Below, piece by piece: positions 33,113 to 41,548 of a DNA stretch of 64,000 nucleotides. Under the pieces are notes generated by a model. It searched no databases, was not told the DNA's origin, and saw nothing but the letters and a program-made list of their open reading frames with translations. The stretch is from the NCBI GenBank assembly GCA_964551035.1, contig CAZKBK010000005.1, positions 1 through 64,000 on the forward strand, in the 5' to 3' direction. The DNA is from Chryseosolibacter sp964551035. Lineage in GTDB: Bacteria; Bacteroidota; Bacteroidia; Cytophagales; Cyclobacteriaceae. A program made the translations under genes and the position numbers. Every line of letters begins with the position of its first letter. Position 1 is the stretch's first letter.

Positions 33113-33721
33113 TCATTCAATGATGCCGCGGTTGAACCTGGCATGGAGCTCGAGTACCTGCGGGACGAGCAACTGTGTTTCGTCGTTGGTCACCACATAG
33201 TCGGCGCGTCTGACCTTCTCTTCCTCCGGCATCTGCTTTTCGACGATCTGTTCAATTTGCCCGGCCGTGCGGTGTGCATCCCGTTTCAGCACGCGCGCCA
33301 CCCGGAGCGCCAGCGGCGCAAACACCACAACGATCGCATCGAGAAGCTTGTCGGTGCCTGCCTCAAACAACAGCGCGGCTTCCTTAATCACGTAGGCGCG
33401 CGCCGCATGACCTTCGACCCAGCGTTCGTAGTCCAGCTTCACCCGGGGATGAACGAGGGCATTCAACGCTTCCAACTTCCTCCGATCATTAAACACATGA
33501 TTGGCCAGATAGACCCTGTCGGGGGCGCCATTGGGATGGTAGGCCAAATCACCGAATTCTTTTTTGATGTCGGAGACCAGAATTCCATCGGTGGTCATAA
33601 GTTCTTTCGCATGGCTGTCGGCATCATAGACGGGCGCGCCCAATCTTGCAAAGATGCTACACACCAGGCTCTTTCCTGACCCGATGCCCCCGGTAACACC
33701 GATTTCCAGTGGCTTGCTCAC
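33113..33721 (-). CDS. coaE: Dephospho-CoA kinase
   Basis: 202 residues, full length. Walker A GVTGGIGSGKS, the substrate-side YDADSHAKEL, LNALVHPRV and the LID region RDAHRTAGQIEQIVEKQ are all present. It carries out the last step of coenzyme A synthesis (ATP + dephospho-CoA to CoA). It overlaps the ybbR-like gene by 4 bases upstream, part of a conserved Bacteroidota gene order. Confidence 0.97.
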   Translation of the reverse strand: MSKPLEIGVTGGIGSGKSLVCSIFARLGAPVYDADSHAKELMTTDGILVSDIKKEFGDLAYHPNGAPDRVYLANHVFNDRRKLEALNALVHPRVKLDYERWVEGHAARAYVIKEAALLFEAGTDKLLDAIVVVFAPLALRVARVLKRDAHRTAGQIEQIVEKQMPEEEKVRRADYVVTNDETQLLVPQVLELHARFNRGIIE

Positions 33722-34659
33722 AACCTGATGCGGACGGAGTCGACTTCAATGATCGTGGTGAAATCGGGCAACCCTTCGATCCGCGGGAAAATAACCGAAT
33801 CGCCCCTCACGAAATCCGTCAGGTCAAGAACGGCGCGTACTGAATCCATGGAAAAGCCCTTCGCGACACTTTCGGGCATCGAAACGGTAAGGGGTATCCG
33901 GATCTCTTCCACTTCCGAGATCGTCGGCGGGACATTTTCAATTTCAACGTTGACGGAGTCTTCGACGGTGACCATCCTTTCCACGTCGAAGAGGATCGCC
34001 ACCACGCGGGGATCATAACTGATGATTTCCGACGACGGCAGGTTGATCTCTACCTCCTCCCGGAACGGTTCATCGATCTCCTGCTGTCGCAGCCGGAGCA
34101 ACAAGGGCTCTTCAAATGCTTCAACCATGCGAAGGGGCCCCTCGATGCGAATGGAATCGGGGACGATGCTGACCTCGCTCGTAAGGCCATAGCCCTCCTC
34201 GATGCTAAGGAAGACAGAATCGATGGCGACTTTCACCCAGCGCGACGCCTTCGGATCGATGTCGAGATAGATGGTGTCCGTCACCGAAAAATTGATCTCC
34301 AGCCCTTCAACCTGGTGCGAAAAGAAACGGTGCAGGCTTCCCCCATCGATCTTCCTGACTTCGGCGGGACGCTCGAGGGGAATCTGCAGCGTTCTTACAT
34401 CGAGGCCCGTGCTGCGCTTAAAAAGATCCCAACCGTTTCCCGTCACGTTCAGGCGGACTTGCTGTGGAAGGGATTCCACGGGCACAAAACCCGCGCGGTC
34501 AAACTCAAAGGCGAGGGGAAAATTAAGGTTCGTCGTGTAGGTCTTGTTCAACGCATTCAGAAACCAGAAAACCATCGCCGCCAAAACACACAACACCACC
34601 GCCTTCCAGTTTCTCCGGTTGAACTTGAGGATATTCAGAATGGAGTTAAACAGTCCCAT
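33718..34659 (-). CDS. YbbR-domain membrane protein (CdaR-like)
   Basis: 313 residues. A membrane helix lies near the N-terminus (WKAVVLCVLAAMVFWFLNAL), followed by repeated YbbR-like beta domains in the periplasm (PQQVRLNVTGNGWDLF, VSIVPDSIRIEGPLRMVEA). In Firmicutes such proteins regulate diadenylate cyclase; whether this holds here is unknown and no cdaA gene is in view. It sits between yajC and coaE. Confidence 0.88.
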   Translation of the reverse strand: MGLFNSILNILKFNRRNWKAVVLCVLAAMVFWFLNALNKTYTTNLNFPLAFEFDRAGFVPVESLPQQVRLNVTGNGWDLFKRSTGLDVRTLQIPLERPAEVRKIDGGSLHRFFSHQVEGLEINFSVTDTIYLDIDPKASRWVKVAIDSVFLSIEEGYGLTSEVSIVPDSIRIEGPLRMVEAFEEPLLLRLRQQEIDEPFREEVEINLPSSEIISYDPRVVAILFDVERMVTVEDSVNVEIENVPPTISEVEEIRIPLTVSMPESVAKGFSMDSVRAVLDLTDFVRGDSVIFPRIEGLPDFTTIIEVDSVRIRL

Positions 34660-34707
34660 TTGTGTTCCCTGGCGAGGTGCGGCGGCTACAGCCCGCCCTT
34701 CCTCTGA

Positions 34708-35016
34708 TTACTTCTTGTTTGCCGCCCGCGTGGCATCCAGCGAGATCGCCGATTTGTTGAAACGGATGCGGCCACCTTTTTCCACTTCCAGAATAAATGT
34801 GTCGCCTTCCATTTCCGCGATGTAGCCATGTGCGCCACCGATGGTGACCACGTAGTCGCCCTTCTTCACTTCCTCAATGAACTTGCGTTGGTCCTTCGCC
34901 TTTTTCTGCTGAGGCCGGATCATGAAGAAATAGAAAATCAGGATGATCGCGCCAAAGAAGATGTAAGACATCCAGGGAGATTGCTGGGCTTGCGCCTGTA
35001 GTATGATACTGAACAT
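34708..35016 (-). CDS. yajC: Preprotein translocase subunit YajC
   Basis: 102 residues. One membrane helix (YIFFGAIILIFYFFMIRP), the hallmark RPQQKKAKDQRKF, then the beta domain VKKGDYVVTIGGAHGYIAEM. It is an accessory subunit of the SecDF-YajC complex. 49 bases before the ybbR-like gene in the same direction. Confidence 0.96.
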   Translation of the reverse strand: MFSIILQAQAQQSPWMSYIFFGAIILIFYFFMIRPQQKKAKDQRKFIEEVKKGDYVVTIGGAHGYIAEMEGDTFILEVEKGGRIRFNKSAISLDATRAANKK

Positions 35017-35077
35017 AATCTTATTGAATTAAGCCGCCAAAGTTAGCTATTCTTTCGGGATAACCGTAAACGAAAAA

Positions 35078-35098
35078 ACCCGGATCTGAGATCCGGGT
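35078..35098 (-). terminator. Intrinsic terminator after the DUF1573 gene
   Basis: ACCCGGATCT and AGATCCGGGT form a near-perfect dyad; on the minus strand the stem is followed by TTTTTTCG. It lies 26 bases downstream of the DUF1573 stop and so separates that gene from yajC. Confidence 0.8.
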
Positions 35099-35123
35099 CG
35101 GGATATTCCTAGCCGCAGGCGTC

Positions 35124-35657
35124 CTACTTTACGGGGCCTTCCATCGCTGACGCCGGCGTAACCATCACCCTGAACCGCAGCACGGTCTGTTTTGGCCACG
35201 TGTTCGCTGTTACGGTAATGGTCTTGTTCTGAACGTTGGGCCTTCCCTTGCTGTCGAACTTCGCCGTCACGAAACCGGTGCCGCCAACCGGAATCGGTTC
35301 CTTTGACCAACTGGGCGCGGTGCATCCGCAGGAGGGCTGGGCGTTCTGAATGATCAACGGCGCTTCGCCGGTATTCTTGAACGTGTACTTGTATTCCACA
35401 ACCTTTCCCTCGGGGATGGTTCCAAAGTCGTGTTCAGTTTTTTCGAACTGGATGACGGGAAGGGGTCCCTCCGGTTTTTCGTCAGCCGGCTTGGTGACCG
35501 GCGTCACGGGCGTGGGTGTGTCTTTCTTCTTGCCTTCCAGGTCGGCCAACCGGCTCTCCAGTTCGGCGATCCGTTTTTCAGCGTCGCGATCTTTACATGC
35601 CGTAAATGGCACGGCGATAATGGCGACCAGCAAAACTTTGATCAGGATGTGTTTCAT
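35124..35657 (-). CDS. DUF1573 lipoprotein
   Basis: 177 residues. Lipoprotein signal with Cys in VPFTACKD, a short coiled coil (DAEKRIAELESRLADLEGKK), a Pro/Thr linker, then the Ig-like DUF1573 domain (FEKTEHDFGTIPEGKV, FKNTGEAPLIIQNAQPSCGC). The family is very common in Bacteroidota cell envelopes and its function is unknown. It is followed by a strong terminator. Confidence 0.92.
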   Translation of the reverse strand: MKHILIKVLLVAIIAVPFTACKDRDAEKRIAELESRLADLEGKKKDTPTPVTPVTKPADEKPEGPLPVIQFEKTEHDFGTIPEGKVVEYKYTFKNTGEAPLIIQNAQPSCGCTAPSWSKEPIPVGGTGFVTAKFDSKGRPNVQNKTITVTANTWPKQTVLRFRVMVTPASAMEGPVK

Positions 35658-35720
35658 AGCGCTTTCCTTATATCTTTTTCTTTCCTTTTCAATTTACTCC
35701 AATACCGGGAGGGGCACCCG

Positions 35721-36032
35721 TCAGTCACTCTTCTTACCACGAATTTGGTCCAAAAGTTCGTCAACGTCCTCCAAAAGTTTTTCAGCCTTGTTTTTAGCCT
35801 CGTCTACCACCTTTTGGCCCTGCGATTTGGCCTCGGAGGTGAGCGGTGTATCCACCCCGGACACAAAATCATTGATCAGGTCTTGCAGCATTTTGCGATA
35901 CTTGTCTAACTGGAATGACAGCTTCTCGCGGGTGCTGGAACCCTTGTCAGGGGCATAAAGAATTCCCAGAATCGCTCCCGTCGCGGCGCCCACCAAAAAT
36001 GCCAGCAACGTATTCCCTCCTTTTTTGCTCAT
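35721..36032 (-). CDS. YtxH-domain protein
   Basis: 103 residues. N-terminal helix (LLAFLVGAATGAILGILYAP) followed by DKGSSTREKL, the YtxH signature, and a long amphipathic Lys/Glu-rich helix. It is thought to be a general-stress membrane-associated protein; the role is unclear. 63 bases upstream of the DUF1573 gene. Confidence 0.88.
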   Translation of the reverse strand: MSKKGGNTLLAFLVGAATGAILGILYAPDKGSSTREKLSFQLDKYRKMLQDLINDFVSGVDTPLTSEAKSQGQKVVDEAKNKAEKLLEDVDELLDQIRGKKSD

Positions 36033-36281
36033 AGAATTTTCAATATTAAATGCGGTCGGTATGCAAATTCAATATTTTAACATTTTTTAACAAATATCGG
36101 GGCGACTCCCTCAAGAAATTTATGCGGTCCGGTTCAGGCTGTGCCCACCAAAAACGTTCACGCGCTCCCGCACCGCAATCACAAGGTCGCCCGGCTGTCC
36201 CGCAAAATTCTTTAACCTCCACCCCCTGGCACCAACCAACCCACCTCGAGAAGCGCGACGGTCACCCCATGCCCAACACCC

Positions 36282-37421
36282 TTACTTATTATCAATGAGT
36301 CCCCTTCCGCTCTTGCGGATCTCACCGGCCTCCTGAAGTTCTTTGGAAATGACGTCGAGTATGCCGTTGACAAACTGTCTGCTCTTTGGGGTGCTGTAGT
36401 TCTTGGCGAGTTCGATGTATTCGTTGATCGTCACTTTTACGGGAATGTTGGGAAAACTGATCAACTCGCCGATGGCCATTTCCAGAATGATCCGGTCGGT
36501 GAGGGGCAAGCGTTCAACCTCCCAGTTTCGTGTGTTGCTGGCGATCAGTTCATGGTGTTTTTCGCTCAGCGATATCGACGTGTCGTACAACGTCTCGATG
36601 AATTCCCTGTCCTCATCCCAGGTGAGAGAAAGGGCGTGCAGTGTGATTTCCTGTGAGGTCGCGGGTTCAAACGACTTAACGGTTTTTTCCACCAGGGCTT
36701 TCACGATCTCGCGGTCTTCGATCCACCGGAGGACTTCCTCTTCGAAGTAGTCGTTGATGATCGTTTTCCCAAAGATGACCTTCTTGAACAGATGGGACAC
36801 CAGTTTCCGCTGGTCGTCGGCCGTGGGGCTCTTGCGGTCCAGGTAAGCCAGGTATTCGTTGTCCAGCCTGATGACGTCGCGAAACCATTGCCTGACCGTT
36901 TCCGCTTTTCCGTTCCAGTCCTTACCCAGCCGGATAGCTTCCTTTTTCAAGTCCTCGCTTTTGCGAAAAGCCTGTATCCACGTATTGGAAAGGAAATTCT
37001 TGTGGCTGACCTTCTTGTCGGCCGCCGCCATTTCGGCAAAAGCGGCCATCAGACTCAGCGTACTGACGTAGTGGTCGTAGATCTTTTCAACGTCAATGAC
37101 GAGATTTCGGCGAAAGAACGCGGTGTCCTTGCGGGTCTGGTCGAGGTAAAAGTCGTAGGCGTTGTTGACCGATGTGCTGACCGGTTCATCTTCATTGTCG
37201 ACAGGGAACGACTGTTCCGCAAAAGCGGATTTGAACAGTTTGACGGCGGCTTTTTTCTGCTGCCCAAGGAGCACCTTGTCCTGAACCTCCATGGAGTTCA
37301 GATCGGGCATGAAGGCGTCGGCAATCCGGTCAAGGCACATTTCATAAGCCGCATCTTTGCATTGTTGCAATGCAAAAAGGCTTTGCATGACTTTGATCCT
37401 TAGGCTCCTTCTGTTCAGCAT
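36282..37421 (-). CDS. nusB: Transcription antitermination factor NusB, Bacteroidota long form
   Basis: 379 residues, against about 140 for E. coli NusB. The C-terminal ~140 residues hold the NusB fold (EVERLPLTDRIILEMAIGEL, FPNIPVKVTINEYIELAKNY, RQFVNGILD). The N-terminal ~230 residues begin MLNRRSLRIKVMQSLFAL and form a helical extension typical of this phylum. NusB with NusE promotes antitermination at rRNA operons. Confidence 0.93.
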   Translation of the reverse strand: MLNRRSLRIKVMQSLFALQQCKDAAYEMCLDRIADAFMPDLNSMEVQDKVLLGQQKKAAVKLFKSAFAEQSFPVDNEDEPVSTSVNNAYDFYLDQTRKDTAFFRRNLVIDVEKIYDHYVSTLSLMAAFAEMAAADKKVSHKNFLSNTWIQAFRKSEDLKKEAIRLGKDWNGKAETVRQWFRDVIRLDNEYLAYLDRKSPTADDQRKLVSHLFKKVIFGKTIINDYFEEEVLRWIEDREIVKALVEKTVKSFEPATSQEITLHALSLTWDEDREFIETLYDTSISLSEKHHELIASNTRNWEVERLPLTDRIILEMAIGELISFPNIPVKVTINEYIELAKNYSTPKSRQFVNGILDVISKELQEAGEIRKSGRGLIDNK

Positions 37422-37477
37422 GTTAAAGAACTAACGGTGTCGGTACACAAAATATCTCATACGGGCCGTAAAAATAG

Positions 37478-37509
37478 GCATCCCGCCAGGTTTCGGCCCA
37501 GCGGGATGC
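37478..37509 (-). terminator. Intrinsic terminator after the Leu/Phe/Val dehydrogenase gene
   Basis: GCATCCCGC (37478-37486) pairs with GCGGGATGC (37501-37509) across a 14-base loop. On the minus strand it is followed by CTATTTTTA, and it lies 62 bases past the stop at 37572. Confidence 0.75.
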
Positions 37510-37571
37510 AAATATGAGAAAATTGACAGAAAATCCAGTACAGAACCCGACGAGCGGGCCGATTACTGTTT

Positions 37572-38678
37572 TCAGCGCGTCATTTTGATTTTGCCGATAT
37601 CGGCAATGCGCTTTTCGGCAAGCCTGATCGCCGCCTCCTGGGTTGCGATTTTTTCGGTCGTGGCCAGGTCAAGGATATTAAGGCAAGTGGTGTAGATCTT
37701 TTCCGCCTGCTCAAAGACGCGGCTGCGGTTGTAACCGCCAAGGTATTCGTTGTAAACGTTGATCAGCCCGCCCGCATTGATGAGGAAGTCGGGAGCGTAG
37801 GTGATGCTGCGGTCGATCAGCATATATCCGTGCTTCAACTCGTCCTTCAACTGGTTATTTGCGGCCCCTGCGACCACCGCGCACTTCAGCCTTGGAATGG
37901 TGTCGTCGTTTAGCGTGGCGCCCAGCGCGCAAGGGGCGTAGATGTCCATGTCCAGGTCGTAGATCGCGTCCTGCGCGACGGTCTTAACACCGAACTTCTT
38001 TGCCACCGCGTTCATTTTGTCTTCAAACAGGTCGGTGATCCAGACCTGCGCATTTTCCTTAACAAGATGTTCGACGAGGTGCATGCCTACCTGGCCCACG
38101 CCCTGCACGCCAATGCGTTTTCCCGAAAGGCTGTCGTTGCCGAAGACCTTCCCGGCCGTAGCCTTCATGCCCATGTAAACGCCGTAGGCCGTTACCGGCG
38201 AGGGGTCGCCGCCACCACCCATAGACTCGGGCAAGCCTGTGACGTGATCGGTCTCCATGTGAATGTACTCCATGTCGGCCGTCTTCATGTTCACGTCTTC
38301 CGCCGTAATATACTTTCCATTAAGACTGTTGACGAACTTGCCGAAACGGCGCATGAATGCCTCACCCTTCATCGTGCGCGCATCACCGATGATCACCGCC
38401 TTTCCGCCGCCAAGGTTCAGGCCGCTAATGGATGCCTTGAACGTCATCCCCCTTGAAAGGCGGAGAACGTCGGTAAGCGCTTCCTGCTCAGAGGCGTAGT
38501 GCCACATGCGCGTGCCGCCAAGGGCCGGGCCCAACACCGTACTGTGAACGGCGATGATCGCTTTCAGGCCTGTTGCTTCATCATAACAATAGACCACCTG
38601 TTCGTGGCCGGACTGTGCAATGCTGCTGAAGACGCCCGCCGCTTCCCGCGTTCCCTTTTCGATTTCTTTTACTTCCAT
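37572..38678 (-). CDS. Leu/Phe/Val (Glu-family) amino-acid dehydrogenase
   Basis: 368 residues. Catalytic region GPALGGTRMWHYASEQEALT, GMTFKASISGLNLGGGKAVI with the substrate-binding lysines, and the NAD-binding motif GVQGVGQVGMHLVEHLVKE. It deaminates branched-chain or aromatic amino acids to oxo acids. Length and motifs fit leucine dehydrogenase best, but specificity is not readable. Divergent from the ABC exporter gene at 38916. Confidence 0.92.
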   Translation of the reverse strand: MEVKEIEKGTREAAGVFSSIAQSGHEQVVYCYDEATGLKAIIAVHSTVLGPALGGTRMWHYASEQEALTDVLRLSRGMTFKASISGLNLGGGKAVIIGDARTMKGEAFMRRFGKFVNSLNGKYITAEDVNMKTADMEYIHMETDHVTGLPESMGGGGDPSPVTAYGVYMGMKATAGKVFGNDSLSGKRIGVQGVGQVGMHLVEHLVKENAQVWITDLFEDKMNAVAKKFGVKTVAQDAIYDLDMDIYAPCALGATLNDDTIPRLKCAVVAGAANNQLKDELKHGYMLIDRSITYAPDFLINAGGLINVYNEYLGGYNRSRVFEQAEKIYTTCLNILDLATTEKIATQEAAIRLAEKRIADIGKIKMTR

Positions 38679-38915
38679 GCGACTATTTTTTAAGATTGAT
38701 GTTGTAGTTTAGCCGGCCCTGAAATGGCAGTCGATCAGGTCTAAACTAGGCAAAATTATCCAATCTCAAACGTTTGCATGAACTTTTGGAAGGATATTTC
38801 GTATTAGCTACAACGCGCCAAATTTTGTGTCAGGGTCCGCTGCATCAGCAGGTTTAATTTTTTGCAACCCGTCAGCAGTTGAAACCGCCGGAAAAAGCCG
38901 GTTGATTCCACAACA

Positions 38916-40703
38916 ATGAAAGAACTCAGGTATCTCAATAAGTACTTATTAAAATATAAATGGCTGCTCATCTGGGGAACGGTATTCGTCATCATTTCGA
39001 ACGTCTTTCAGATCATACCTGCGCAAATTGTAAGGCATGCCATCGACCTCGTCGTCGAAAATATTTACCTGCAAGAAAGCCTTAGCGGGCTGACGTTACA
39101 GGGGCAGTACTTTAAGGTTTTCGCTTTTGGAATTTTGATCTATGCGGGACTGATCCTCGCGATGGCTTTTTTGCGGGGGATATTCCTTTACCTCGTCAGG
39201 CAAACCCTAATCGTGATGTCGCGGCACATCGAATACGATCTAAAGAACGAAATCTTCGAGCACTACCAAACCTTGCCGCTCGGTTTTTACAGGAAGAACA
39301 ACACCGGCGATCTCATGAACCGGATCTCGGAAGATGTGAGCCGCGTGAGAATGTACCTGGGCCCCGCCATCATGTATGGCCTGACCCTGATCACGCTCTT
39401 CCTCATGCTGATCCCCTACATGTTCCTCATCAACGTGAAGCTGACATGGTACGCGTTGAGCCCGCTGCCCCTTTTGTCATTGAGTATCTTTCTTGTCAAT
39501 AACAAGATCGAACGCCGGTCTGAAGAGATTCAAAAACGTCAGTCGCGACTATCGACGTTCGTACAGGAAGCCTTCAGCGGTATCCGGGTGCTGAAATCAT
39601 TCAACCGCGAACACGAATCTATCGGTCGTTTCGACCACGAGGCGGAAGACTACAAGAAGTATTCTCTGAAACTAACGAAAGTGCAGGCGCTTTTCTTCCC
39701 GTTGATCATGGGACTGATCGGACTGAGTACCATCCTCACCGTCTACGCGGGCAGCACGGAGGTGATCAATGGCAACCTCACGTTGGGCAACATCGCAGAA
39801 TTTATCATTTACGTCAACCTGCTTACCTGGCCCGTGACCTCGCTCGGGTGGACCAGCAGTCTTGTGCAGCGTGCGGAAGCTTCCCAGAAACGGATCAACG
39901 AGTTCCTGCACACGAAAACAAACATCATCTCCGAAAAAAACCTCGTCCGGGAGATCAACGGCAAAATTGAATTCAACGACGTATCCTTCACCTATCCCGA
40001 CACCGGTATCAAAGCGCTGGATGGGATTTCGTTTGTGGTTAACCCCGGTGAATCGCTCGCGGTAATCGGGACGACCGGCTCCGGCAAGAGCACCGTCTCC
40101 AACCTGATCTCGCGCCTCTACGACGCCGGACAAGGGGGCATCCTTATCGATGATATCCCCATCACCCACTACGACCTGACCTCGCTGCGAAGTCAGATCG
40201 GTTACGTCCCCCAGGACATCTTCCTCTTCAGTGACACCATCCACAACAACATCGGGTTCGGATTGCGGGATGTCGGAGATGAAAAAGTTTTCCAGGCCGC
40301 GCGCGACGCGGATGTGTATGACAACATCCAGGCGTTTCCACAAGGGTTCAACACGCGCGTAGGCGAACGTGGCATCACCCTTTCCGGCGGGCAAAAACAA
40401 CGCGTGTCGATTGCGCGCGCCATCGTCAGGGAACCGAAGATACTCATGCTCGACGATGCCCTTTCCGCCGTGGACACCAAAACGGAAAACAACATTCTCA
40501 ACAGCCTGAAACGTATCATGCAAGGGAGAACCACCGTCATCATTTCCCACCGTGTGTCGTCGGCGAAACTGGCGCAAAAGATCGTCGTGCTCTCCGACGG
40601 AGCCGTCATACAGGCGGGGACACATGACGAACTTATCGCAACAGACGGAATGTACCGGGAGTTGTATGAGAAGCAAATGCAATTGGATGAGGCCGAGGGA
40701 TAG
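38916..40703 (+). CDS. ABC transporter, exporter type (membrane + ATPase)
   Basis: 595 residues. Six membrane helices in residues 15-310, then an ATPase with Walker A IGTTGSGKSTVS, signature LSGGQKQRVSIARA, Walker B ILMLDDALSAVD (Asp in place of the usual catalytic Glu) and the H-loop IISHRVSS. Half-transporters with a non-canonical Walker B Asp often pair with a canonical partner; the other half-transporter at 41549 has the normal Glu and could be that partner, as in YheH/YheI-like heterodimers (inference). Confidence 0.93.
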   Translation: MKELRYLNKYLLKYKWLLIWGTVFVIISNVFQIIPAQIVRHAIDLVVENIYLQESLSGLTLQGQYFKVFAFGILIYAGLILAMAFLRGIFLYLVRQTLIVMSRHIEYDLKNEIFEHYQTLPLGFYRKNNTGDLMNRISEDVSRVRMYLGPAIMYGLTLITLFLMLIPYMFLINVKLTWYALSPLPLLSLSIFLVNNKIERRSEEIQKRQSRLSTFVQEAFSGIRVLKSFNREHESIGRFDHEAEDYKKYSLKLTKVQALFFPLIMGLIGLSTILTVYAGSTEVINGNLTLGNIAEFIIYVNLLTWPVTSLGWTSSLVQRAEASQKRINEFLHTKTNIISEKNLVREINGKIEFNDVSFTYPDTGIKALDGISFVVNPGESLAVIGTTGSGKSTVSNLISRLYDAGQGGILIDDIPITHYDLTSLRSQIGYVPQDIFLFSDTIHNNIGFGLRDVGDEKVFQAARDADVYDNIQAFPQGFNTRVGERGITLSGGQKQRVSIARAIVREPKILMLDDALSAVDTKTENNILNSLKRIMQGRTTVIISHRVSSAKLAQKIVVLSDGAVIQAGTHDELIATDGMYRELYEKQMQLDEAEG

Positions 40704-40729
40704 CGGGTTCCGGCACAAAGAAACCGAAG

Positions 40730-41485
40730 CTAAAACACATACCTCAGGCCCACGCCGCCCTCGAAATGCTGCCACCCGGGGTCGGCCTGGATATCGGAAT
40801 AAAATTCCACTTCCATAAAAGCGGAGATCGGAATCTGGAAGTAAGCGTATTCAATTCCCAACACCACCTGCGGCCCCATGGTCACGCGGTTTTTGTGAAA
40901 GGAACGGAATTCATTCACCAGATCGCCGCCATTGGGCGTGGTCACATTATAGAAGAAAAAGTAGTCCAGCTTGGTGCTCTTCCATTGCCACCCTAACCCC
41001 GCGTAAACCTCAAGCCCCGGCGAGATCTTGTCCGCTTCGAGGCCGTAAAGGAATTTTACTTCCCCGATAAGGTCAGACCGTACGCGATGGGAGGAGTACG
41101 TCATCGAGGCATTGTCGGAAAGGGTATCGGTTTCCATCGCATACTCGTCGAAGCGGTCCCTGAAGTAGCGGTTGTACAATCCACTCGCGGGCTTGCCAAA
41201 GTCCAGGGCGATCGAGAATCGCTTGTTTGCGTAGTATTTATAACTGACGGCAAACGGATCACCCAACTTGAAACCGAGGCCGTGGTAAGGATATTCGGAG
41301 TTCTCAAATACAGGGCAGACGATCTTGGCTTTGTGTCCCCGAACACTGGTTGCCCGTGCATTGTACATTTTACGGGTGAGGTAACTCTTCTTCCCGTGCT
41401 TCCTTCCGTTTCTACGCTGCGCCAGGGCGAAATCGGATCCGACCAAAATGATTACCAATACCAGTATCCAGTTTTTTGAGCGCAT
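40730..41485 (-). CDS. Outer-membrane beta-barrel protein, unknown role
   Basis: 251 residues with signal peptide (NWILVLVIILVGSDFALAQ). After a basic stretch come alternating strands (GLGFKLGDPFAVSYKYYAN, FSIALDFGKPASGLYNRYF, GLEVYAGLGWQWKSTKLDYF) and a C-terminal YVF ending, typical of outer-membrane barrels. Convergent with the ABC gene at 38916; downstream of the ABC gene at 41549 in the same direction. Confidence 0.75.
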   Translation of the reverse strand: MRSKNWILVLVIILVGSDFALAQRRNGRKHGKKSYLTRKMYNARATSVRGHKAKIVCPVFENSEYPYHGLGFKLGDPFAVSYKYYANKRFSIALDFGKPASGLYNRYFRDRFDEYAMETDTLSDNASMTYSSHRVRSDLIGEVKFLYGLEADKISPGLEVYAGLGWQWKSTKLDYFFFYNVTTPNGGDLVNEFRSFHKNRVTMGPQVVLGIEYAYFQIPISAFMEVEFYSDIQADPGWQHFEGGVGLRYVF

Positions 41486-41548
41486 TACGGCAAATATAGC
41501 GCTTTTGCGGTTGGTTAAGGGTTGCGAAGTTTTTTCCCGTCGGGACAG